Shown here in pieces: positions 1-5,127 of a DNA stretch of 5,127 nt (the first letter of the stretch is position 1; each line of letters starts with the position of its first letter). The notes under the pieces were generated by a model. That model ran no database searches. It saw only the letters and a program-made list of their open reading frames with translations, and had not been told where the DNA came from. Source of the DNA: Methanosarcinales archaeon (GTDB taxonomy: Archaea > Halobacteriota > Methanosarcinia > Methanosarcinales > Methanogasteraceae); NCBI GenBank assembly GCA_030609345.1, contig JAUWCK010000099.1:1-5127 (forward strand). Direction: 5' to 3'. Position numbers and translations under genes: made by a program.

Positions 1-945
1 ATCGCTTTGATAGCGATTCTGGCTACGGCGGTGTTTATTACACTGTCAATGACAGGAACGGTGTGTGCAGGCACAACTTACTATGTGGACGCTGACACCG
101 GAAATGATGCCAATAACGGTCAGGCACCGGGAAGCGCGTGGGAGACCATAACCCACGCGGTGAATACGGTTCCAGCCGGTGCAAGTCCTGCAGACCCAAA
201 TAGCATACAGGTTGCCGCGGGACTATATGACACAACGAACAATGGCGAGACCTTCGACATAACCTTTGATAACGCCAATATTAAACTCGTCGGCGCGGGC
301 GCGGCAACCACGACGATTGACGGCGAAGGCGCGGGAATGATATTGGACATCAACGCAACAGGCATAACCGTTGAAGGGTTTAACATCACCAACGCCACTC
401 ATGGAATCGGATCCGATGATGTCGGTGGGTTCAGTGTTCTGAACAATATATTCTACAATCTTGGCGACGGAGTTCACTTTGATATTTACGAGGATGACCT
501 TGCAAGTGATTATTCTGTCGAGGATATATTGATCAGCGGCAATACAATAGACTTGTTGCGAAACAACACCCCCCAAGAATCATGCACTCCACCTTCCCGT
601 ACAGCACCCTCAATTCAGCAGAACAACAGGAGGATAATTCCACAACCCATAGGATACCAACATAACTTTGTCATCAAACCCATCTTTTCTGTTGCGAAAC
701 TTATCAGAAACTATCCCAAATCGCTTAACGCCCCCTATAGCGTGCTCCACGAGGACTCTGAAACCACTGACAACCCGGTTCCACGCCTTTGCATCAGCGG
801 TTACTTCTTTCCCTTTCGGCTTCTTATTCGGTATCATGACGAGTGTATCGGGATAATCCTTTTCAAATCCGGCAAATCCCAAATCCACCCACAAGGCTAT
901 ACCTCTTCTGAAATACTACAGACGGTGGCGGAAATTCCTCCTTGA
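1..945 (+). CDS. Secreted right-handed beta-helix (pectate-lyase-like) protein, 5' partial, 3' end replaced by insertion-sequence DNA
   Basis: The frame is open from base 1, so the true start lies upstream; the TTG at base 7 is only the first start-like codon inside the window. The first ~23 codons are a hydrophobic signal-peptide core ending in VCA (cleavage predicted near base 69), so the protein is exported. Next comes YYVDADTGND...GSAWETI, the opening seen in DUF1565/parallel beta-helix proteins, then coils with the GITVEGFNIT, FSVLNNIFYN and DILISGNTI pattern at roughly 20-25 residue spacing. Such proteins are usually surface, S-layer-associated or polysaccharide-binding; the substrate cannot be told. 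Native sequence stops at about base 548 (codon ~182), where the insertion-sequence terminal repeat begins. The remaining ~130 codons to the TGA at 943-945 are the transposase gene read antisense and have no beta-helix pattern. It is probably a non-functional remnant. The fold call is firm, the function is not. Confidence -1.
   Translation: MALIAILATAVFITLSMTGTVCAGTTYYVDADTGNDANNGQAPGSAWETITHAVNTVPAGASPADPNSIQVAAGLYDTTNNGETFDITFDNANIKLVGAGAATTTIDGEGAGMILDINATGITVEGFNITNATHGIGSDDVGGFSVLNNIFYNLGDGVHFDIYEDDLASDYSVEDILISGNTIDLLRNNTPQESCTPPSRTAPSIQQNNRRIIPQPIGYQHNFVIKPIFSVAKLIRNYPKSLNAPYSVLHEDSETTDNPVPRLCISGYFFPFRLLIRYHDECIGIILFKSGKSQIHPQGYTSSEILQTVAEIPP
546..558 (+). repeat. Left terminal inverted repeat of the insertion sequence
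   Basis: AATAGACTTGTTG is the perfect reverse complement of 1609-1621. Inward the two ends diverge quickly (CGAAACAAC on the left, TTAATTAGC on the right). The outermost two or three bases may be target-site sequence rather than IS. The repeat interrupts the beta-helix frame right after SGNTI. Confidence -1.
610..894 (-). pseudogene. IS5-family transposase, C-terminal part (second Asp and catalytic Glu), separated by frameshifts
   Basis: The frame is open from 915 (TAG at 916-918) to the TGA at 610-612; the TTG at 892-894 is unlikely to be a real start. It carries WVDLGFAGF with the second catalytic Asp (codon 883-885), then NKKPKGKEVT, and RVLVEHAIGGVKRF with the catalytic Glu (codon 745-747). 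It ends GLWNYPPVVLL, the usual tail of DDE_Tnp_4 transposases. It is in the same frame as the N-terminal part. The missing middle (about 900-1052) is split over the two other frames: LKKMHTRKNIIISDKKKR...NYE at 1052-972, then EKRHDYGRFKEEFPPPS...FQK at 970-905. With three one-base corrections the gene would run 1548-610 as about 311 residues, normal for the family. Confidence -1.
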
Positions 946-984
946 ACCTCCCATAATCATGCCTTTTTTCATTCGTAGTTGGGC

Positions 985-1548
985 TTACATAACAGAGTCC
1001 GTTTCTTCTTGTCGGAGATGATTATATTCTTCCGAGTATGCATTTTCTTCAAGCCGCGGGTAGTTTTCTTTCTGTTTCTCGCTGTCTTTTGGTCTCTGGA
1101 TCGGCCTCTCAGTGCCATCAATGAATAAATCCCTAACATCAGGGAATACCTCTAACAACTCTTCCAAAGTGCTGATTTTCCTATCTGGCAACACCATCTC
1201 TCTACCGAGCGCTTTCTCCAGTATTGACGTAAATTTATGGATATTACGGTTTGCATTCGATCTGTCGAGATTAAATAGTAACCCTAAGACGTCAAAAGTG
1301 GGGTAACACTTGAAATAGAAGAGGATAAAAGATAACTTCTTCGCGTCACTTGTTAAATTTCCTATCCTGCAACCACTGGGCTTTCGTTCTCTATTCCCAA
1401 GTTTAACTCCTGTTTCATACCTAATCCACGCTTTATTTTGAAGTTCTTGTCCAAAACTATCAGTAAGTTTGTTAAATTCAGATGCGGATAATCCAGTAAT
1501 GGCTTTCATCAGTCTGTCGTCATTTAACGCTCGATTGAAGTTTAGCAT
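985..1548 (-). pseudogene. IS5-family transposase, N-terminal part (HTH and first catalytic Asp), frameshifted
   Basis: ATG at 1548, with an SD-like GAGGT at 1563-1567 about 14 nt upstream. Residues 1-~110 match the look of the HTH_Tnp_4 region (MLNFNRAL..., TGLSASEFNKL, then a helix-rich DNA-binding segment ending in LDRSNANRNIHKF). The first catalytic Asp is in LFIDGTERPIQRP (D144), followed by SEKQKENY. The family continues here with a GKKK.HT segment, but this frame reads PRLEENAYSEEYN and stops at 985-987, so the last ~25 residues are out-of-frame translation. The correct continuation, LKKMHTRKNIIISDKKKR, lies one base over, starting at 1052. The protein as encoded (187 aa) lacks the second Asp and the Glu and cannot catalyse transposition. 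It could at most act as a truncated DNA-binding product. Confidence -1.
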
Positions 1549-1569
1549 ATTTCATGAGATATACCTCAT

Positions 1570-1725
1570 TTAATTTAAAGATTTTTGATGGAAGTGAACG
1601 CTAATTAACAACAAGTCTATTAATCCGACGATAATTCCAATTAATACAGATACCGCGGTTACTATCTTCCAAAACGATATTCCTATTATAGTCTCTGATA
1701 AGCCCTCAATCGTTTCGTCGAGCAC
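1570..1725 (-). CDS. Small membrane-segment ORF (51 codons) that runs across the insertion-sequence end
   Basis: GTG at 1723-1725, with an in-frame TGA two codons upstream, so no longer start exists within the frame. The product begins VLDETIEGLSETIIGISFWK, then a long hydrophobic run (about residues 21-42, including VLIGIIVGLIDLLL) that would span a membrane once, and ends HFHQKSLN at a TAA (1570-1572). No clear Shine-Dalgarno sequence precedes it. It lies 35 bp downstream of the thiDN stop on the same strand. The last ~17 codons are IS sequence: the terminal repeat encodes LIDLLL. If real, it is therefore a hybrid of an older gene and the IS end. No family is recognised. It may be only a chance frame in AT-rich DNA. 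Confidence -1.
   Translation of the reverse strand: MLDETIEGLSETIIGISFWKIVTAVSVLIGIIVGLIDLLLISVHFHQKSLN
1609..1621 (-). repeat. Right terminal inverted repeat of the insertion sequence
   Basis: On the - strand this reads AATAGACTTGTTG, identical to the left end. It lies 61 bp upstream of the transposase start codon, so this is the promoter-proximal end. The repeat is also translated as part of a small hydrophobic ORF that crosses the boundary. Confidence -1.
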
Positions 1726-1752
1726 CCATCAACTTCTGCGCATCCAAACGAT

Positions 1753-1758
1753 AAAAAA
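1753..1758 (-). terminator. T6 tract just after the thiDN stop, probable archaeal-type terminator
   Basis: On the - strand, TGTTTTTTATCG directly follows the thiDN TGA. Archaeal RNA polymerase can terminate at oligo-T runs without a hairpin, and I see no stable hairpin here. It would end the DUF2150-thiDN transcript. Confidence -1.
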
Positions 1759-1760
1759 CA

Positions 1761-3095
1761 TCACCTCGGCAGCCGATCAACCACCCGAATCGCAAGACCT
1801 ACGACCTCGACCGCGCTTCTCCCGAGAATCCGCACCATCGCCTCTTTCCCGACGCCGCCCGCATCCCAGATCACCTGCGGCACAGAACCAGCCTCCGTAA
1901 TCGCATACTCTGCGCCCCAGTCCATCGTCTTCTGGTGCGGCGGTTCGTCCTTCCGGTCAAACGACGCAACCGTATAGCCGCAATCCTCGCAGGCAGAGAT
2001 AACGTCCATTGAATACCTGATATTCAGCGCGCTTCGCATCATTGGATCGAACTGCATGACCGCAAGGATGAGCCGTGCAATGTGTGACGATGCACCGAAC
2101 TCGGCGCATCCGACTGCGCGTGCCCTGCCGCCGCCGACCGCAACGATCCTTCCCCTGACCGCGGCAACGTCCCCTGCCGATTGCGCTGTGGAAATCGCGC
2201 TTCCGATGTTGCACCCGACCTCAGGGATCAGCGATCCGAATGACTCGGAATCCTCGATCGCTTTTACGGCGGCGCTGACATCAGCGATCGCCTGATACCG
2301 TGCCGCATCGTCTGTGACACTCCGGGTCTGGTTGACAGGAGCAACCCCCCTGCCTATGCTGGAAGAGTTTGCGATCGCTTTTTCGACAAAACCTTTTGCA
2401 GCGATGCACGCATCCGGCACGGAAAGTCCCTTCGCAAGATACGATGCGAGCGCTGCTGAGTACGTGCAGCCTGCGCCATGCGTCCCGCCGCCGATGAGAC
2501 CTCCTGACCCTCGAATTAGTCGGGGGGACTCGATCTTGCCACTGCTGCTCTCGCAGAGCACGTCGGTGCCATCGAGATGCCCGCCCGTGATGACCGCAGC
2601 CCGGCATCCGAGAGTGGCGATTGCGGCTGCAGCACGCTCTGCATCCTCGATATTCCTGATCCGGATGCCGGTTATGGCAGAAGCTTCATAGACGTTTGGC
2701 GTGACAACGGCTGCAAGCGGGATCAGTTCCGACTCAAGCGCGTCCAGTGCATCATCTGCCAGCAGCGACCCGCCTGCCTCCGCGCTCATCACAGGATCGA
2801 GCACGAACGGAATGTCTCTGATCTCTCTTGCCACTGTGCGGACGATCCTTTCAGATGACAGCATCCCGATTTTTACATAATCGACTCTTATATCGCTCCG
2901 TACCGCACGGATCTGGTCGACGATCACATCTTCAGGAATATCATAGACGCGCTCCACCCCAAGCGTGTTCTGCGCGGTTACTGAGGTGATCGCGCAGGCG
3001 CCATGCATCCCGAGCGCGGCAAACGTCTTCAGATCAGCCTCTATGCCTGCGCCGCCGCCGGAATCAGATCCTGCTATGGTCAGTATGCACTGCAT
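1761..3095 (-). CDS. thiDN: Bifunctional hydroxymethylpyrimidine (phosphate) kinase / thiamine-phosphate synthase (ThiD-ThiN fusion)
   Basis: Cytosolic thiamine-biosynthesis enzyme of 444 residues. Residues 1-~258 are ThiD, a ribokinase-fold kinase that phosphorylates HMP and HMP-P. Visible marks are [11 protein letters not shown] at 8-18, [13 protein letters not shown] near 100-112, TPNVYEA at 132-138, ITGGH at 169-173, and the anion-hole loop [12 protein letters not shown] with the catalytic Cys at 210 (GAGC where GTGC is usual). Residues ~265-444 are ThiN, the archaeal thiamine-phosphate synthase that replaces Thi[10 protein letters not shown] near 289-297, [11 protein letters not shown] at 328-338, NIRYS at 358-362, SFDR near 378-381, [16 protein letters not shown] at 411-426. 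Both domains look complete, and the length fits archaeal ThiDN. The start is fixed by an in-frame TAG two codons upstream of the ATG. No strong SD is visible, but the start is only 14 bp after the upstream stop, so it is probably cotranscribed. No TPP-riboswitch-like element is seen upstream. A free-standing regulatory role for ThiN is unlikely here because the fusion is intact. Confidence -1.
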   Translation of the reverse strand: MQCILTIAGSDSGGGAGIEADLKTFAALGMHGACAITSVTAQNTLGVERVYDIPEDVIVDQIRAVRSDIRVDYVKIGMLSSERIVRTVAREIRDIPFVLDPVMSAEAGGSLLADDALDALESELIPLAAVVTPNVYEASAITGIRIRNIEDAERAAAAIATLGCRAAVITGGHLDGTDVLCESSSGKIESPRLIRGSGGLIGGGTHGAGCTYSAALASYLAKGLSVPDACIAAKGFVEKAIANSSSIGRGVAPVNQTRSVTDDAARYQAIADVSAAVKAIEDSESFGSLIPEVGCNIGSAISTAQSAGDVAAVRGRIVAVGGGRARAVGCAEFGASSHIARLILAVMQFDPMMRSALNIRYSMDVISACEDCGYTVASFDRKDEPPHQKTMDWGAEYAITEAGSVPQVIWDAGGVGKEAMVRILGRSAVEVVGLAIRVVDRLPR

Positions 3096-3109
3096 ACACT
3101 ATCGTGACA

Positions 3110-3688
3110 TCATTTTTCGTTCGAAAGAGCCATCGCTGCGACGATCGAATCAACGCCGTCCAGCCATTCTGCAACCAGCCCATCCGGCACGTCAAAGATG
3201 ATCTCTGGCATGGGCTTGCCAGATAGTATCCGTGCACCAACCGTGCTTATACATTCCAGCGCTTTTTCCGGATCATCTTCCTCTATTTCGATCGCAGTCT
3301 TGACCAGTTTAAGAAGCGCGGTCTTCGTATCATAAGATCCGCGGATATAGCATTCGCATGAAACAAGCGCACCGAGCAGCGAGGACTGGAGCGACTGGAT
3401 CATCATATCGACATCCTCGTTAATCGGGGAAACATCACAAAGCACAATCTCGCTGATGCCTGAAATCGCATTTAACGCATTATCTGCTGACATCTTTTTC
3501 GCATTCCGTTTAGAAATGACATTCAAGCACGAAAGTATAACATCATCCATCATATTGACGAATATCTCGGTACTGCTTCCGGATTCATCGTCTATCTGGA
3601 AGTTACTCTCTTTCACGTTCTGAATCCAATTGTCCCAGCGTTCTTTTGTGTAATATTGAACTTCCTTCTCTTTTTCTGACTTTTTCAT
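3110..3688 (-). CDS. Conserved archaeal acidic protein, DUF2150-like
   Basis: 192 residues, soluble, with no signal peptide or membrane segment, predicted mostly helical. It opens with a lysine/glutamate-rich stretch, then [19 protein letters not shown] (about 12-30), [28 protein letters not shown] (33-60), a middle helical section with an [16 protein letters not shown] segment (102-117), and ends [15 protein letters not shown]. The YTKERW.NW opening, length and gene setting resemble the archaeal DUF2150 family, mainly known from methanogens. This is from memory and not a search. Cysteines at 54, 84, 111, 113 and 146 do not form an obvious metal-binding set. The function is unknown. It is the first gene of the - strand unit with thiDN 14 bp downstream, but nothing in the sequence shows a catalytic role in thiamine synthesis. 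ATG at 3688 is preceded only by a weak purine-rich stretch (AGAAGAAAG). Confidence -1.
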   Translation of the reverse strand: MKKSEKEKEVQYYTKERWDNWIQNVKESNFQIDDESGSSTEIFVNMMDDVILSCLNVISKRNAKKMSADNALNAISGISEIVLCDVSPINEDVDMMIQSLQSSLLGALVSCECYIRGSYDTKTALLKLVKTAIEIEEDDPEKALECISTVGARILSGKPMPEIIFDVPDGLVAEWLDGVDSIVAAMALSNEK

Positions 3689-3737
3689 GGTAAACTTTCT
3701 TCTGTATGTGGTCTGTTATTAATGTTAACCCCACCAA

Positions 3738-3746
3738 CTAATATAG
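3738..3746. promoter_or_regulatory. Shared TATA-like element of a divergent promoter
   Basis: The 80-bp spacer 3689-3768 separates two divergent genes. CTAATATAG at 3738-3746 is nearly the same read from either strand (CTATATTAG on the - strand) and is the best TATA-box-like site for both. About 25 nt downstream on the + strand puts the start of transcription near 3767, i.e. a leaderless or nearly leaderless message for the gene at 3769. On the - strand it falls near 3717, giving a leader of about 30 nt. A second AT-rich stretch (3714-3725) could serve the + strand gene instead. GGCGATC (3751-3757) is then a possible SD-like site. The positions are estimates. Confidence -1.
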
Positions 3747-3768
3747 AAAAGGCGATCAAGAGTGATGC

Positions 3769-5127
3769 ATGAAACGCGCTGATTTCTTATACCAGGATAT
3801 GCGCTGGCAGATGCTGGCTCAGAACAGGGCGGCAACACTGGGCAATCTATCTGAACTGCAAAGCATCATCAGAGAGCATAGCGCAAGCGAACTTCCGGTA
3901 TCCGAACTGACTTCCAGTCTGATCGTTGCTTTGACTGAAACAGATGATACTGAAATTCTCGGTGAGGCAACTCTTGCGAGCAGGGATTTTTTGACAAAAC
4001 TGACCGAAAATATCCCAAAATTCTCAACCGAGCAACTTCCGGTCTTGTTCGCATCCTTACAACTCTTTGCAGTCGAGCCCGGGCAGTATGGACTTGAGAC
4101 TACCGAGAACCCGGATTCAAAGATCAACAGGATGACTGGCAGGGAGATCGAGGATCGCAAAAAGATGCAGGACGCATACATTGAGGCGCATGACCTGCTG
4201 GCAGAGGCGAAGCGCGTGCGTGCTCTCGCTATAACAGCACTGCTTAAATTCTTTGGGCGGGACGAGTTTTCCAGGATTGATAATTATGTAAAAGATGAAT
4301 TAGCCCCCCTGATCACCGCTCTTAACGATGATGGGCGGTACAGGCCGTTTAGAACATCGCTTGCCGCAAACATCAGTGACAAGCTGTACCGGTTTAGAGA
4401 ACGAACCGACGATCCTGCGCTTGCAGAACTGCTCCACAAATTATTTGATAAAAAATATATAAAGTTCGGGACATCAGGTTTCAGGGCATTCGTAGACAAG
4501 GATTTCACCGGAGAACGATCTGATTTCGTAACTGTTGCGATATGTAACGATCTCGAGACCTCGCAGGATAAAGGCGGGATGCCTGTCGTGATCACTTATG
4601 ACACACGGATCGGCGCACGGGAGTTTGCGCTTGAGAGCGCGAAGGTGTTCCTCTCGCGGGGGTTTCCTGTGCGGTTTGCAGAGGAGCCATCGCCCACAGG
4701 TGCTCTGGTGTACTGGCTTCGGGAAGTGGAACAGAACAATGCGGCAGGTGGCGAGAACATGACCCCGAGCCACAATCCGCTCTCGACCCAGGGGCAGCGC
4801 TGGAGCATGGAGAACGGCGATGTTGCCCCGACATCGGTCACCGACCGGATCGAGAGGGAAGCGAACATCATCTGCATGAGAGATCAGCCTATCGAGAAAT
4901 ATAACCTTAAGAAGGCGGAATCGGAAGGCAAGTTTGTGTACGTGGATATGCGGGAGAAATACACCACATACATCGCTGATTTCTTAAGATCACAGAAACT
5001 GGACAAGCTTCTTGTGGATTTCTATTCGCAGCCAGAGCACAGGTTCATCCATAACGCGATGAATGGCGTTGCAAGGGGATATATCACAGAGATATTCGAG
5101 AAACTCGGGATTCCCGCAGAATCCGTC
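3769..5127 (+). CDS. Phosphoglucomutase/phosphomannomutase-superfamily protein with long helical N-terminal extension, 3' partial
   Basis: Open from the ATG at 3769 to the window end (453 codons, no stop). An ATG at 3765 in another frame stops after five codons, so 3769 is preferred. Residues 1-~225 are charged and helix-rich (AATLGNLSELQSIIREH, LLAEAKRVRALAITALLKFF, LAELLHKLFD) with no recognised domain. The alpha-phosphohexomutase domain I starts at ~230: YIKFGTSGFRAF (230-241), VVITYDTRIGAREFA, EEPSPTGAL, then the active-site loop MTPSHNPLSTQGQRW, whose Ser334 is the phosphorylated residue by family analogy. The next section, DVAPTSVTDRIEREANI, resembles the E. coli Pgm-type sequence after that loop. 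Domain II begins near the window end, and the DGD metal loop, sugar-binding loop and C-terminal domain lie beyond it. Family members interconvert hexose 1- and 6-phosphates; which sugar cannot be told. The loop has QGQRW where NG.K or GG.K is usual. Confidence -1.
   Translation, partial: MKRADFLYQDMRWQMLAQNRAATLGNLSELQSIIREHSASELPVSELTSSLIVALTETDDTEILGEATLASRDFLTKLTENIPKFSTEQLPVLFASLQLFAVEPGQYGLETTENPDSKINRMTGREIEDRKKMQDAYIEAHDLLAEAKRVRALAITALLKFFGRDEFSRIDNYVKDELAPLITALNDDGRYRPFRTSLAANISDKLYRFRERTDDPALAELLHKLFDKKYIKFGTSGFRAFVDKDFTGERSDFVTVAICNDLETSQDKGGMPVVITYDTRIGAREFALESAKVFLSRGFPVRFAEEPSPTGALVYWLREVEQNNAAGGENMTPSHNPLSTQGQRWSMENGDVAPTSVTDRIEREANIICMRDQPIEKYNLKKAESEGKFVYVDMREKYTTYIADFLRSQKLDKLLVDFYSQPEHRFIHNAMNGVARGYITEIFEKLGIPAESV

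Larger units (their letters stand above)
549..1618 (-). mobile_element. IS5-type insertion sequence, about 1.07 kb, with decayed transposase
   Basis: Both ends carry the same 13-bp sequence AATAGACTTGTTG in inverted orientation (546-558 and 1609-1621). Between them lies a single DDE transposase gene on the - strand with 61 bp of lead-in and about 60 bp of tail, the layout of a simple IS. The HTH_Tnp_4-like N-terminus plus DDE_Tnp_4-like core points to the IS5 family. The exact ends are ambiguous by 1-3 bp because the outermost bases fit two readings: a 2-bp AT duplication (547-548/1619-1620) or a 2-bp TA duplication (548-549/1618-1619). Short target duplications occur in some IS5 subgroups. 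The left repeat continues into a small hairpin, TGTTG-CGAAA-CAACA (554-568). The element appears more AT-rich than the thiDN gene beside it. The transposase needs three one-base corrections to read through, so this copy is unlikely to move by itself. Confidence -1.

Noticed and set aside
554..568. Small hairpin TGTTG-CGAAA-CAACA as a stand-alone terminator or attachment site
   Set aside because: The stem is only 5 bp and lies within and beside the IS terminal repeat; it is better read as part of the IS end.
38..576. Minus-strand open frames opposite the beta-helix gene
   Set aside because: The + strand frame carries a signal peptide and clear fold motifs; the antisense frames have no recognisable features.
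1619..1800. Open + strand frame right of the IS that might be the 3' end of the beta-helix gene
   Set aside because: The translation (NPTIIPINTDTAVTIFQND...) has none of the repeated N/G-rich coil pattern and runs straight into antisense of thiDN.
1957..2858. Several open frames on both strands across the thiDN region
   Set aside because: They are overlapping shadow frames of a GC-rich, clearly recognisable gene; their translations are Arg/Pro/Ala/Cys-rich with no family resemblance.
3689..3768. TPP riboswitch or thiamine operator upstream of the DUF2150-thiDN unit
   Set aside because: The leader is only about 30 nt by TATA position, and no CUGAGA-type core or obvious inverted repeat is present.
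3819..4877. Minus-strand open frames of 60-120 codons opposite the phosphohexomutase
   Set aside because: They are antisense to a continuous, motif-bearing + strand gene, have low-complexity Ser-rich or Arg-rich translations, and lack start-site support.
1..5127. CRISPR array, tRNA or rRNA gene, tandem repeats
   Set aside because: No regularly spaced repeat, cloverleaf or ribosomal RNA sequence was seen; the only clear repeat pair is the IS ends.

Overview
The window looks like the chromosome of a euryarchaeon of the methanogen/ANME type (Methanosarcinales or a near relative; the lineage is an inference). The evidence is a fused ThiD-ThiN thiamine enzyme, a small acidic protein that resembles the archaeal DUF2150 family, AT-rich TATA-like promoter sequence in a short divergent spacer, and a secreted beta-helix protein. 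Nothing in the sequence names a species.

Layout, left to right. (1) Bases 1-548 hold the 5' part of a secreted right-handed beta-helix protein on the + strand. It enters from outside the window and is cut off by an insertion sequence. (2) Bases ~549-1618 are an IS5-type insertion sequence with 13-bp perfect terminal repeats. Its transposase, on the - strand, carries three single-base frame slips within about 150 bp and is a decayed copy as it stands. (3) Bases 1622-1760 are a junction with no sign of the missing beta-helix 3' end. The only open frame is a 51-codon membrane-segment ORF that runs into the IS end. (4) Bases 1761-3688 on the - strand hold a two-gene unit, the DUF2150-like protein followed 14 bp later by thiDN, ending at a T6 tract. 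(5) Bases 3689-3768 are a divergent promoter spacer. (6) Bases 3769-5127 on the + strand hold a long gene open to the window edge: a phosphoglucomutase/phosphomannomutase-superfamily enzyme behind an unusual ~225-residue helical N-terminal extension.

The right two thirds are an ordinary housekeeping region with intact frames. The left third is a damaged accessory segment. ThiDN phosphorylates the pyrimidine precursor of thiamine and probably also joins it to the thiazole moiety. The DUF2150-like protein is its probable operon partner, of unknown function. The divergent phosphohexomutase is not visibly linked to thiamine. I see no convincing new multi-gene system. The observations most worth following up are the extended phosphohexomutase, the IS junction with its hybrid small ORF, and the clustered frame slips in the transposase.
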